Source of the DNA: Aaosphaeria pasadenensis
Lineage: Eukaryota; Ascomycota; Dothideomycetes; Pleosporales
Direction of reading: 5' to 3'
Length of the DNA: 64,000 bases
Assembly (NCBI GenBank): GCA_022813625.1
Contig: JAKLMB010000002.1
Coordinates: forward strand, 620,001-684,000
The notes below the pieces were generated by a model, which was not told where the DNA came from, did not search any database, and was given only the letters and a program-made list of their open reading frames with translations. A program made the position numbers and the translations under genes. Below, one piece after another: positions 36,093 through 47,393 of this stretch (position 1 is the stretch's first letter; every line of letters begins with the position of its first letter).

Positions 36093-38073
36093 ATGGGGCT
36101 CCGCAAATGGATCAGCCGGCCAATGAGGGGCCATCATCTTGGTGTTGAAGATCTTACTACTGGAGAGGAAGGCTTGCCAGTAAGCAGACCCTGAGAAACT
36201 ATGATATTTGGTACCTTCTCCTTGCTCAACTCGTCCTAGGCCTCTATGCGACGAAAATGGACACTGCAAACGATCGACTCTGCTCCATTCCAAATATGGG
36301 TTGTTATCGTTGCTGGCATTGGATTTCTCACTGATTCTTTTGATCTGTTCTCCTTGAACGTCGTCACGCCCATGATTGGCTACGTTTACTGGCCCCAGAG
36401 TATGGATGACAAAAGCAATGTATCCAAAATACCCAAAGTTCCAAAGGAGGTCGCAACAGCTATGATGTGCGCAACACTCGGCGCGACCATGATCGGACAA
36501 GTTGCTTTCGGTTTTGCTGCCGACATCCTTGGTAGACGAAAGATGTATGGCCTGGAGCTGGTAATCGTCATTGTCGGCACCATGCTCATGATCATGAGTT
36601 CCAGCGGCGAGAGGAACAGCATGGCTGTCGGAGGATGGCTAATAGCATGGAGAGCAGTCATGGGCCTGGGAATCGGTGCCGATTATCCCCTTTCAGCCGT
36701 CATTACGAGTGAGTTCGCACCTCGAAAATACCGCGCTCGAATGCTCGCGGCTGTTTTCTTCGCCCAGCCCATCGGTCAGCTACTCGCAAATGTTTTGTCC
36801 TACGCAGCTGTGGAAGGATTTAAGTCCCACATCAACGTCACTGCTAAAGATTGTCGCAATGACGATCAGTGCATACGCGCTGTTGACCGGCTATGGCGTC
36901 TTGTGGTTGGAATCGGAATCGTCCCTGCGGTCATTGCGCTTGCATTTCGGTTCACTATACCGGAAAGCCCTCGTTTCAAGCTCGACATCTTACAGAATGT
37001 TCAGAGTGTGTTTGAAGACACACAAGATTACTTCGGTGGGCCAAAGGTTGATGAAGAAGACGGAGAACTTGATGCTCTGCCAACATCACGTGATGACGGC
37101 CTTTCCAGGAGATCAAGCGCTTCGTCCGAGATTGCACCAGATGAAGTTATAGACAGCGACAGCGACGATGGAATGCGAAACACTTCGGTGCCGAATGGCA
37201 ATTCTCGCCCTCCTTCGGCCGCGATGCCACTGCCGCCTACCCATCCGAACTATCTTCCCCCGTTAGCCTCGCGGGAGGACATCAAGAAGTTCTTCATCGA
37301 CGAGGGAAACTGGCGCTATCTTCTTGGAACATCTCTCAGTTGGCTGTTTCTTGATTTCGCCTTTTACGGTCTCGGTATGTCATCTCCTGACATTGTCCGT
37401 TATGTTTGGCCGGATGATGGGAACAAGGTATACGAGTCTCTACGCGACAACAGCAAGCATTCCCTGGTTATGGTCTCCATTGGTGCAACTATCGGCGGCG
37501 CTGCTATGATCAAAGTCATCAAGTACGCATCGCCAAAGGTAATCCAATTCTGGGGATTTATCGTCCTGTTCGTCCTCTTGGTCGTGACTGGCGGTGCGTG
37601 GAAACAGCTGCTACAGGCCGATAAAGCCGGTCTTATTATTCTTTACATACTGTGCCAGATTGCATTCAATCTAGGCCCGAATGTAACTACATTCATTGTA
37701 AGTATCATCTCTGGCACCACCATTTCCAATACTAACCACAGGACAGATACCAGCGGAGATCTTTCCAACGCGATATCGTTGCACATGCCACGGTATCGCT
37801 GCAGCATCTGGAAAGCTCGGTTCCTGGCTTGCACAACTTCTAATAGCTTACCCATTCCATGTCAACGGCCAGAAAGACACATGGAAGCGAGAGAACTTCG
37901 GCTACGTTCTGTTGGTCATGAGTGTATTCATGTTGGCCGGCGCGGTGACGACGTACTTTTTAGTCCCAGAGACACGAGATCATGATAACAAGAGTCGGAC
38001 GTTGGAAGTGTTGGCTGGTGGAAGAACAGTGCTCAAGGAGTTAAATCAGCAAAGGCGGATCGAAGAGGATTAG
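36093..38073 (+). CDS. Inorganic phosphate transporter, MFS PHS family
   Basis: Exons 36093-36179, 36240-37697 and 37747-38073 encode 623 residues; all junctions keep frame. The first exon is inferred from a GTAAGC donor and the continuous frame into ASMRRKWTLQ. Family signatures include FLTDSFDLFSLNVVTPMIG, ADILGRRKMYGLELVIVIVG, GIGADYPLSAVITSEF and FRFTIPESPRFKLD. The last exon continues with IPAEIFPTRYRCTCHGIAAA and a Leu/Ala-rich final span. A long central cytosolic loop is acidic and serine-rich (SRRSSASSEIAPDEV, DSDSDDG), a likely phosphorylation-controlled segment. It imports phosphate, or possibly glycerophosphodiesters, with protons at the plasma membrane. Confidence 0.92.
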
Positions 38074-38456
38074 TTTTCGAGTGCAATGCAACGCACAAGT
38101 TGCCATGTTTGATTTCGCACATAGATTTTCTTCTTAACGTTACTTGTATATGATGAACCAATCCTAAATTATGTTTCTTACAGAGAACATTCGACTTTCG
38201 AGCGTGACGTCAAGCGTGGATTGTAGGATTTTGGTTGTTGGCCACTGTGCTGACGAAGTGACGAATCAGAGCACAGCAATGCTAATATCTCACGTCGCCA
38301 ACCCGAGTATCACAGCAAAACAATTCGACCATTCTTCACATAAATACTTGGGAAAATCCCCAATTTCTCGTTGTTTAAACCCATCAATTCAATTACTTGC
38401 GATACATAATATCTCCATTCTATTCCTATGGTCCTACCACAGTCTAACACATAACA
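38074..38456. other. Short intergenic promoter of the alpha/beta hydrolase
   Basis: This spacer of 383 nt contains no gene that I can support. The part just before 38457 is AC-rich, in keeping with the coding composition that follows. Confidence 0.6.
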
Positions 38457-39422
38457 ATGTCCCTAAAAACCAACCCAGACCCAACAGCCCTCTCCCAAAC
38501 CTTCTCCTGCACAACCTCAACCCACACCTTCACACTCAAATGGACCTCCCTCGGCGACCCCAACTCCCAACCCTTAATCTTCATCCACGGCACTCCCTGG
38601 TCCTCCCGCGTCTGGAAGCCCTTCGCCCTCGCCCTATCCCGCCAGTACCACGTCTACCTCTTCGACAACCCAGGCTTCGGCGAATCGCCCTCAGAAAAGC
38701 CTCTCCCCAACGCACCGGAAACCCAAGATTCAAACCCGTTAGTTGAATTAGACGCGGATCTAGCAAGGCAATCAGAAGCCTACGCCCACCTCTTCAAACA
38801 CTGGCAACAGTCCTGGGGGGACAAGAAACCGCACGTCGTCGCACACGACCACGGCGGGTTGATGAGTCTGCGGGCACATCTACTACACGACTGTTCGTAC
38901 GCGAGTCTGTGTCTGATCAACGTTGTTGCGATTGGGCCTTTCGGACAGGGGTTGTTTAGGTCGGTAGCAGAGAATCCGGAGAGCTTTGTAGGGCTGCCGG
39001 ATATGGTGTTTGAGGGGATTTTGGAGTCGTATATACGGCAGGCTGCGTATTTTGAGGTGAGGAAGGAGATGATGGGGGTGTTGAAGGGGCCGTGGGTAAG
39101 AGATGGGGGGAAGGAGGGATTTGTGAGGCAGTTGTGTCAGGCGAATTGGAGGAGTACGGAGGAGGTTGAGGGGAGGTATGGCGAGGTTGGGGAAGGTATT
39201 CCTGTGAAGGTTATTTGGGGGGTTGAGGATAGGTGGATTCCTATGGAGACGGCGGGGCGGTTGGGGAAGGCGTTGAAGGCGAGAGAAGTTGTGCTCGTGG
39301 AGGAGGCGGGACATTTGAGTTTCATTGATCAGGCTGGGCAGGTTGGGATTGAATTGGGGGCTTGGCTGAGAGATGTATCCGGGAAAGATGAGGAGTTTGA
39401 ATGGGGAGGAGATGCTGCTTAG
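38457..39422 (+). CDS. Alpha/beta hydrolase with Asp nucleophile (dehalogenase/epoxide-hydrolase type)
   Basis: This is a single-exon gene for 321 residues with no signal peptide. The oxyanion-hole segment is IFIHGTPWSSRVW. The nucleophile elbow reads VVAHDHGGLM, placing Asp131 where serine hydrolases have Ser; this is usual in haloalkane dehalogenases and epoxide hydrolases. The acid is likely Asp258 (WGVEDRWIP) and the base His286 (EEAGHLSFID). The likely chemistry is hydrolysis through an Asp-ester intermediate; the substrate is unknown and the location probably cytosolic. The coding strand is strikingly C-rich up to about 38880 and strikingly G-rich after it, without a break in frame or motifs. 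Confidence 0.88.
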   Translation: MSLKTNPDPTALSQTFSCTTSTHTFTLKWTSLGDPNSQPLIFIHGTPWSSRVWKPFALALSRQYHVYLFDNPGFGESPSEKPLPNAPETQDSNPLVELDADLARQSEAYAHLFKHWQQSWGDKKPHVVAHDHGGLMSLRAHLLHDCSYASLCLINVVAIGPFGQGLFRSVAENPESFVGLPDMVFEGILESYIRQAAYFEVRKEMMGVLKGPWVRDGGKEGFVRQLCQANWRSTEEVEGRYGEVGEGIPVKVIWGVEDRWIPMETAGRLGKALKAREVVLVEEAGHLSFIDQAGQVGIELGAWLRDVSGKDEEFEWGGDAA

Positions 39423-39464
39423 AAGCATATAGTACATGTGCGTTTTAGGTACATGAATGCGTAA

Positions 39465-40035
39465 TTAGCTCTTCTTAACTGCTCCAATCAACTTTGCCTG
39501 CTCATCGCAAAACCTCGCCATCAACGTGTCTTTCAGACTAATTCCTGGAGGATCGTGCGTCTGCCAGCAAACAGACAAGGAGCCATGATCCTAGGATTCT
39601 ATCAGCTTGAAATCAATCGTGTAGCAGGGAAGTCAATGTCACCGTAGTCATAGTTGAATGATGATTGTGTGCTTTACTTCCGATACCGATCATAGTATGA
39701 AGGTCCTAGTATCGCAGTCAGATCATATAGAGATATCCCTGGACAGCGAAGGGGTTGATTACTAAAACTTTGGTGTACAGCTTTAGGTAGTATGTTTTCT
39801 CAAGTTGAGTTTCATTTTCATCAAACTTCCATCCGTTCTCCAGTAAAATATCGACTTCGACCTTGATCTGGGCTTTATCTTCCTCTTTAGAAGGCTTGAA
39901 GGGCATAGCTGAGGATGAGCCTGACGAGTATGGTCGCGTCGGGAGGCTCGATTGAGCACAGCGGAAATGCGGCCCACGTTGCAACAATGGCGTGAGTGAT
40001 CGTCTTGCAAATATTCTGGGCGCTGAAAATGACAT
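39465..40035 (-). CDS. Pterin-4a-carbinolamine dehydratase, probably mitochondrial (3 exons)
   Basis: Exons 39763-40035, 39643-39705 and 39465-39590 join in phase 0 to give 153 residues. The N-terminus (MSFSAPRIFARRSLTPLLQR) is Arg/Ser-rich without acidic residues, as expected of a mitochondrial presequence. The body has ILLENGWKFDE, LEKTYYLKLYTKVL, then MIGIGSKAHNHHSTMTT and VCWQTHDPPGISLKD, MARFCDEQAK. The His-His pair in NHHST matches the conserved active-site histidines of the PCD family, which dehydrates 4a-hydroxytetrahydrobiopterin. The final two exons are only 63 and 126 nt, so a single-frame scan sees only the first 105 codons and misses the catalytic part. Confidence 0.85.
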
Positions 40036-40399
40036 ATCGCTATCAAGATTTGGATATGTTTTTGATGTTATTGAAGCCGGGGTAGCAAGGGCAGAAGAAA
40101 GCCGATCCAGATCGTTCGTGTTTTGTGCTTACGTAATGTGCACTACAAGAGATGACTTCTTATTGTGATGAACAAGTGCGACTGCATAATATACAAGGCC
40201 ATCATATTGATAAATAGTGTGGAGAATCTCATTTTTATCTCATACACACCCAGAAGTGGTGTCTTGTTAAAGTCCCTCTTGGAAGCCCTTCATAGGATCA
40301 ACACTCCAACCATTAAGGTATAGCTCCATGGTTGAACACCTATCTACAGGATGGTAATGATGCCGATCACATGTCGTCACCCGAGAATATTCATCATTA
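40036..40399. other. Spacer between the dehydratase gene and the permease gene
   Basis: These 364 nt form the promoter of the minus-strand dehydratase gene and the 3' side of the minus-strand permease. I see no gene. Confidence 0.6.
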
Positions 40400-42572
40400 T
40401 CAAGCTTCCTTGGTACCAACGAAGACCTCTTCACGCTCTTTGGTGTCGCTGCTTGTTTCCGATCGCAGAATGTTACCCACAGCATTGTGGGTAGCATCCC
40501 ATTGCTCAAGTTCTGCTACGGGAACCTTGACGAGACGGTGGCTCTGGGCACCATCCTCCAACACCAACACTTCCTGTCGGATGCGATATCCTCGCCATTT
40601 CGGAACCAAGTAGATCCAACTAACATAGTATATGCCGCATAGTACAAGGCTTCGGTGCCATTAGCTTGAGCAAATACATAACGATCAAAGGTGGTGCTTA
40701 CATTCCAATGCCCGTAACAACATATGTCGCATACCAAAAGCTTACATCGCCTCCATATCGCCCAGTGCTGGGAGGGTACCATGGCATAACGATGAGGAAG
40801 AAGTTGACGGCGATGTTGAAAACCACTGCGACGTCCCAAGCGCGGAAACTCGATCTTTCGAGGTTGAGACGCTTTCGACGCCAACGGATGATGTAAATGC
40901 CAACTGCAAGCGTTACGTTGAATAGAGAAGCTGGATAAACTTGGAGATCAACGACTACGGAAAATTAGCGAACAGCTGAAACTTGAATTGCGAGAGGTGT
41001 TACCAAAGTTGAAGGCATCGCCAGCCGGTGGCCCAACGATCATAATGACCGTAAGTATCCATTTCACGAAGTATGGCCCGAGAGGCGTGCCGAAAGGCCT
41101 AGTCGAAGCCCAAAATCGGGGGAATGGCAGGACGCCTTGTCTGGATCAGATGTTAGAATCTCTCTCAACGAGTAAACATGTATTCATAAATACCTTCCGC
41201 ATTCTCGAATCAATCTTGACTGCCCAAGTAGAACGGCAATTAGGTTCCCGAATGAACTAAGCGCAATGAGGAAGTTGAGGCCTTTGCTTGCTCGACCTGA
41301 TCCGAAGACGTGATGGAAGAGCAGTCCAGCGGAAATTTCTTTCGCGGCAATAATCTCTGCTTTCGGGGCTGATTCTGTCAGAAAAAGAAGTCGTGAGTCA
41401 AATTATTGAACTTACCCGCAGCGAAGTAGGCAACATTTGCCATTACGTACAGAATAGCAACTATCGTCAACGCGATGGTAGCATTGATCTTAAGCTTCTT
41501 CACTGGGTTCTATGAACTGATTAGATAAAGCAATTAAGCGATGATGGTGAGATGCATGCACAAACCTTGACTTCGTTCACGACATTGAATGCGTTTTCAT
41601 AACCAGCATAGGAGAACACGATTTTATACAGAGCATTTGTTGCTCCATATGCAGTGGGAGTGCCGTGGAAGGAGTTTCGGAAGTTGATCTGCGGGTCGGC
41701 AACTTTCGTATTCCCTCCTAGAACTACAAGACCGGTGATGGCGATGAAGACCAATGTGAGGAGCTTGACGATGCCAATAGCGTTGGATAAACGGTAGGAA
41801 AATCGAGTGTGGAAAGCCAGGACTATGCGATAATCAGTAAGGTTTTTCGAATTTCTTCGTGGTAGCCTTACGGAGGACTGCGACTGTATAGCTAGCAATT
41901 GCAACACCTTTAAGTTCCCAGTTTGTAGGGACGTGACCATTAGTGGCGAAGAGATATTTTGCTAGGACTGAGATAACGGTCAGTGTTTTTGCGAATGAAT
42001 GTGATATAAGGCTGGATCCTTACCTATAGCGTTTCCACTACTAAACGACAAGATGACAGTTTGGACTGCAAAAGCAACTGGGAAGAAATATTTCGGCCGA
42101 GGATAGGCTTGCTCCAAGTAGGCCACCTCGGAGCCAGATCGGTTCGGAAAGTATGAGGCGTACTCCAAGTAAACCGCTAACGACGACAGAGAGATAATAT
42201 ACCCAAAGAACCAGTATAGCATGCTGGTTCCAATCGAGCCTGTTCCCTTGAGAATTGAAGCGGCTGAACTATGTTAGGAGAAGAATTGAACTTGGGATAG
42301 AGATTCTTACGTGTAGAGTAGATGCCAGTTCCAATCATCTTGCTTAGATTCAGGAACACGATCGTGACAGCACCAACTGCATATCCGAATGGAGACTTCG
42401 TTTCCACAGGAGCACCACTAGCTTCCTGATATGCTGGCGGAGAATCATTACCTGCTTTTCCTACGACGTATTGCAAATTTCCAACCGTAACCTCTCCATG
42501 ATCAACGGGCGCAGAGTTGGACTCCCCTTTGTCCTCCGCCGATCTGCCATGGCGAAAGTATGGGAATGGCAT
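40400..42572 (-). CDS. Methionine-permease-like amino acid transporter (MUP1/LAT type, 9 exons)
   Basis: Exons are 42311-42572, 42024-42263, 41872-41961, 41566-41822, 41416-41509, 41194-41374, 41004-41140, 40702-40954 and 40400-40649. They sum to 587 residues, and every junction has GT...AG borders. The APC-superfamily start of the core is VFLNLSKMIGTGIYSTPASI, the glycine-rich substrate loop of TM1. It is followed by GTGSIGTSMLYWFFGYII, SGSEVAYLEQAYPRPKYFFP, IVFSYAGYENAFNVVNEVK and later LSSFGNLIAVLLGQSRLI. Twelve membrane spans are plausible. The N- and C-terminal tails are hydrophilic, and the acidic C-tail could be an endocytosis signal as in Mup1. It imports methionine or another neutral amino acid at the plasma membrane. 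One intron is only 41 nt. Confidence 0.93.
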
Positions 42573-45164
42573 TGAAGTTGCACCTGATTGACGTGGGAAG
42601 ATATGGCGAAATTCCAGAAGTGAAAATGTACTGAATATTGATCTGAAGATTTGCTATGCACAATTATATATACATGCCAACAATAAGTACCCCCAAGAAG
42701 AAATGACACAATTCAGCCAGGTTAACAGCAAATAATGAAAAGCCTATCTAGGAAACTCGGGCATATCTCATTCGATGAAATTTTCTCTTTGTTCTCTCAT
42801 TACAGGCCCGATTGCTGCGTTTCCAGTGCTATTGATTGGCCTCAGGAGATGCCGCTTCCAAGATTCCCCATATCGCGCCGGCCCGTTCACACTCGCTCCA
42901 ACTGGGAATATCACCTTTTTCGAGCATATCGGGTGGATTGGTCTGAATTAAGCTAGTGAAGTATTGCGTTTTGAAGGGGTCAGTTGTTGTGATAAGCAAT
43001 TGCAAGCCCCTTGGCCCCCGTGTCTCCCGTTCCCACGCGCCCCACACCTTGATTCGGCTGAAACTGACGATCGACTTCGATAATGGCTTTATTACGACAC
43101 TGTACATAGGCTGCTGATCAACTTATGTGATTGAGTTGCTGAGACGTTGCGCGGAATTCATACAAGCGCTAGTGCCCGGGATTGCCCCATGACGCCAGAG
43201 ATTCCTGGGATGGCGAATCAAGTCGAAACTCCAAGTACTTACATGCGCTGTGAACAACTCATCCCCCAAAAGATTTCAACAAGAGAATACTCCGCATTCT
43301 TCACGCAATATGAGGCTTGTATGCGCGAACAGTCCACGGCTAGCCGAGGTTCTATTGTATCTGGATTTAAGCCTCTACGATCTAGATCAGTGTCGCATGA
43401 CATGGCACTCGCCTTTCGGCTTGAACGTCGCTCGTGATCACCATGCAACTCTCGTTCATATCTAATTCCAATCCTGCCAATTGGATCCGATCCAAACCCT
43501 CCATCGTCGACCTGTCACGCAAGAATCGGATATGGAATCAGGCGACTTACCAACAGTCTACAAAAGAAAGCCACAGATGCGCCCTCGGCTGCAGAACGCT
43601 GTCACTATTCGTTTAGAATTCCTACGTCGAACGTTGGCATAAATGACGAATAAACAAAGACTTCAAGACACGATGTGTGGCAAGGACGACTGTGTCGCGA
43701 TTCGTAAAGCTTGAGTCAAATGAAGCTCAATCACGGTCGTTGAATAAACTGGAGTCTGCCTGTGCTCCCTTGGGTGCTTCAAGCCCAGCGCATCGTGCTC
43801 AACCCGATATCCCATCTTGTACCTTGCTGAACCTGCTCTTGGACCTCACTGTAGCTCATTATTCTTATTGTTACTATGATGCGGATGATATCCATCTTGC
43901 ATGACAGAGCCTTTGTCCATCTCCCTAACATATGAATGAAATTCATAGCATAGAACCTAAATTTCCCTAACAACCGTTGTACCTTTCTTACCTCCTGACT
44001 ATTTCAATGCACGTCATGTCATTTAGTCTCATAATTCTAGGCCTACTACCTCCACTAGATTAGCTGTCTGAAGAACGCTAGTTTGTCCCAGATTATCTTA
44101 AGGCCACTTATGGATATTCGCGCCAAATACAGCAATGAACAATCTGTTCTAAGACACGAAGTCGTTCCCGCATGTGGTAATTAGCTTCAACAACCCATTC
44201 CCTTTGACTTATTCTGGTAAAATCCAATCAACTGCATTGATTGACAGTAGTGAACGAGTGTCAGTACGAAATCTGTAGTATCTCTTCTCTGTAGCAGCGA
44301 TAGTATAATCCTATATTCTCCTCCTACGAAACTCGCTGACGCTCCTCACTATAGCTGCAGCGTTCTCTCCACTACGATCCAGAAACTTTTCATTAGGGGA
44401 TAGAATTTTACAGGCTTGTTGATCCAGTCGTTGCATGAGGGAACTTCTTCTTTGCGAATCCTCAGGTCTGCGCCACACTTACGTCTCGTTTGATTGGCTT
44501 TCATGTAACCTGTTCGAGGTTTCGAATCCTACTCACAATCAAGATGGATTTTCTATACGAAAAGGATGGCCCCCTCACTCCTTCATACCCGCGCCTCTTT
44601 CCTCAGCCTCCTTTTTTTCAGCTAACATGTAGGTGTCATTTGATGTTCTATCATCGCGAGCCTGCAATATCAACCAATGATGCTTTTAGGGACTACTTGC
44701 AGCAGGTTACCACTGAGGTTTTCAGGTAGAAGACCTCCTTCCTCTGCCAAATCTCGCATTGCTAGAGAATATGGATCCGGAATCCACTTACTAAGTTTCG
44801 TGGTGAATGTATTATGTAATCATAATCCACCAACCTTACAGGCTTCCTGAAGAAGCATAACGTACGAAGCGGGTTTCACCGCTGCAGCTAAAGGGCCAAT
44901 CAAAATGTAGTATGATCCAAGTACAATGAATGCGAGGGTCAACCGGAGCTTACGTAATGCACCTGGGATTCAAATCCGGGCACGCCCAAGTGAACTCATG
45001 TCTTCTAGGTGTAATGAGTAGCGCCCAATATATAATAGATAAGTATCTGAAGTGATTACAAATATATTTGAACCCTTTGAGATCAAGTTCTCACTTCTCA
45101 AGATACGGATCATATCCCAGCTTGTATTCCTTCGACCTTTACAAAACTTCCGACTCCTCCAATC
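42573..45164. other. Intergenic region of 2.6 kb
   Basis: I see no credible gene on either strand. A T-loop-like string near 44980 does not fold as a tRNA. The region lies between a minus-strand permease and a plus-strand ankyrin gene, so both promoters lie within it. Confidence 0.5.
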
Positions 45165-46249
45165 ATGACGCTTATTGACTTGAGCACAATCCCGAGCTCT
45201 GCAAGCTCACCAGACTGGGACGTGCCCAAGGTAACAGTGGGACGTGGCAAACATCCTGTTACTAGGACCAGTACAAGCACAACGACCGTGATTGGGAAAG
45301 CACTAAAAGAACTTGGATTGGAATTCAAGACGTTTCTCGCTAGTAGCCCGTCTTTGCAAGAGCTACACAAGTTTATTCGCCCATGGATATTGCCCGGGTC
45401 AACCCAAGTCCAGCCTATGGTGCTCGAGTGGATGAGCTACTTCGGGAGCCCCGTTATCGCCGCCAAACTGGACCGGTTTGACTTAGTGGCAGCCCTGCTC
45501 GACTGTGGCTTTCAGTTTCGTCCGGGTATAGTAATCTATGCAGTGGAGATTGCTGTAAAAACCAACAGTCCTGCGACATTAGAGTTTGTTCTTGATCGTG
45601 GTTGGGATATAAACCAGAGCATACGCTTCGATAGTGTGCCTATCTTGGGGTGAGTGCGATCACTCTGCATTGCATGCGATATGGTAGACTGAGATGGGGA
45701 CTGACGGACAACAGACAAGTTGTCGACAATCCAGCCTTGGTCGAGTGGTGTCTTTCACGCGGCGCAGACCCGAATGGTACTTGCGCGAGAGGTTATACGA
45801 TGATGCATCGCGCAGCTTCGAAAGCTACACTCGCTACGGTCAAACGCCTGATAGATGTTGGCGGCGACATCTCACCTACCTCTCAGTCAGCGGGCGTTGT
45901 CGCTCATGCTGTCGAGGGACATTCCGAAGATAAAAATCGGATACCCATCATGGAGTACCTACTCAGCATTGGTGCAGACATCAATGCGGTCTATTTAATA
46001 CAAGAGAAACATGATCAATTCTGTTTGGACTATCTCGCAATGGACAAAACAGCATTGCACGTCGCGATTCACAGAGGAGATCGAACTCTAGTCGAATATC
46101 TTCTCATGCGAGGAGCCGACGCAACGGCAAAAACGAGGAACCGCTTTACTAACATGCGTTGGATGGATGTTGTGGAGTTTGCGGAACACAGAGAACACCC
46201 AGAGTTAGTGGGTCTATTGCGGGAGGCTAAGGAAAGCGTGGAGATCTGA
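45165..46249 (+). CDS. Ankyrin-repeat protein
   Basis: Exons 45165-45649 and 45715-46249 encode 339 residues. After a low-complexity N-terminus, helices near LKELGLEFKTFL and SLQELHKFIRP precede ankyrin-type units: IAAKLDRFDLVAALLDCGF, LEFVLDRGWDIN, LVEWCLSRGADPNG, MMHRAASKATLATVKRLID, IMEYLLSIGADIN and TALHVAIHRGDRTLVEYLL followed by RGADATAKT. This gives about five to six repeats with GAD turns, the usual protein-protein interaction scaffold. No signal peptide, kinase or F-box domain is seen. The partner is unknown. Such ankyrin proteins are numerous and fast-evolving in filamentous fungi. Confidence 0.85.
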
Positions 46250-46651
46250 TCGTATCTCACTACATGACACTATTATCGCATCCTATTTTTTTCATTTGCA
46301 ACTTTGCACAGGCAATTATAGGCGATGAGAGACATGAAACACATCTATTAGCAGCACACCAGTACATGCGTAGGACAAGAAATACGAGGAAGTCAAGATA
46401 ATGTCCGGGTGCCTTGTTGATTTCACACTGTCAATCTTTATTTGAAACTCCATGTCTATACCCAAGTCTATGTCTATACCCAAATCTATGTCTATACCCA
46501 AGTCTATGTCTATGTCTATTTCTATAGCCAATTTGCCAGCCAATCACCACAGCCTATCGTCCACATTTACCCTTCAGATGATAATGATTCGAAAATTGAC
46601 CACAATATTCTCCATCGTACATGCAGATGGAATGGCACGCACAGTCAGTGT
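46250..46651. other. Convergent 3' spacer with minisatellite
   Basis: No gene is seen. It contains the 18-bp tandem repeat described at 46452. Confidence 0.6.
46452..46523 (+). repeat. 18-bp minisatellite with TGTCTA tail
   Basis: Three near-identical 18-nt units (ATGTCTATACCCAAGTCT; the second has an A in place of the G) run 46452-46505, followed by degenerate TGTCTA hexamers to about 46523. The unit length is a multiple of three and all frames stay open through it, giving spurious short open frames. It lies in a 3'-3' spacer. Confidence 0.85.
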
Positions 46652-47393
46652 TTAGAGGCTTGACGCAGCACCCTTCTTAAAGTTGAAGTTGATGCCATTA
46701 GCATCGTATGAGACCACCAAGTCCAGTGCATCCGCTGCGGACTGCGCATCATACGGTGTGACGGACACCCTGATAGCCAGCTTTCTCTGGATGTAGTTCA
46801 CGATATCTGTCTGAATTTTGGCAGGCAAGTCTTTATGGGCGTATAGTCGACCCTTGGCTGAGCTTCCTTGCACTCCAAGCTCTTTCGCCTGCGCAACGAT
46901 GTCTGCTAAAGGCGTCCTGATATCGTCCTCGTCTTCGGGATTGATATGGGCGAAGACTATCGCACTGTTGGTGTATAGAACGAGTGCACTGCACCCCGCA
47001 AAGCCAGCCGAGTATGCGATGTCACCTTTCTGCCATGCCCAAGAGTCGATCTCGCCCATATCTACCGGGGTGACGTCCCCACGTTCAACGATCATGTCAC
47101 GTCTGTTGTTGGTAACCTTGAAGGTCTTCGCCTTCTTGGGCTTGACGTTCTTCCCCTTCCGCTTCAACTTAAAAAGTGGACAGCTGCCTCCAGATTTGCC
47201 GCCGCGAGCGAGAATGGGCTCAATGTCGTTCACAGCCACATTTTCAGTGGTGCCAGAAGCAACGGAACTAAGTTTATATTAGATTAGGATAGCCAATGCG
47301 TGAACAGCTGACTCACGTGATTTCTGGGTCCAGTGCAAGGCCTTGGGCTAAGGAAAGGCCATACGCGATGAGAGTGAGAAGAGATAGACGCAT
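46652..47393 (-). CDS. Secreted protein with a Cys-His arrangement like CNF1/CheD-type hydrolases
   Basis: Exons 47317-47393 and 46652-47267 encode 230 residues. The ATG at 47393 begins a clear signal peptide (MRLSLLTLIAYGLSLAQG). A lysine-rich basic stretch (residues ~58-76) precedes a globular C-terminal half. The block GFAGCSALVLYTNSAIVFAH places Cys118 and His133 fifteen residues apart on neighbouring predicted beta-strands. That layout is reminiscent of the Cys-His pair of the CNF1/CheD/YfiH fold of cysteine hydrolases and deamidases. Only one other cysteine (Cys55) is present. The secreted location is well supported; the enzymatic idea is inference without database support. Otherwise it is a secreted protein of unknown function. 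Confidence 0.75.

Noticed and set aside
44960..45000. B-box-like string suggesting a tRNA
   Set aside because: The T-arm does not pair correctly and no A-box or cloverleaf could be built.
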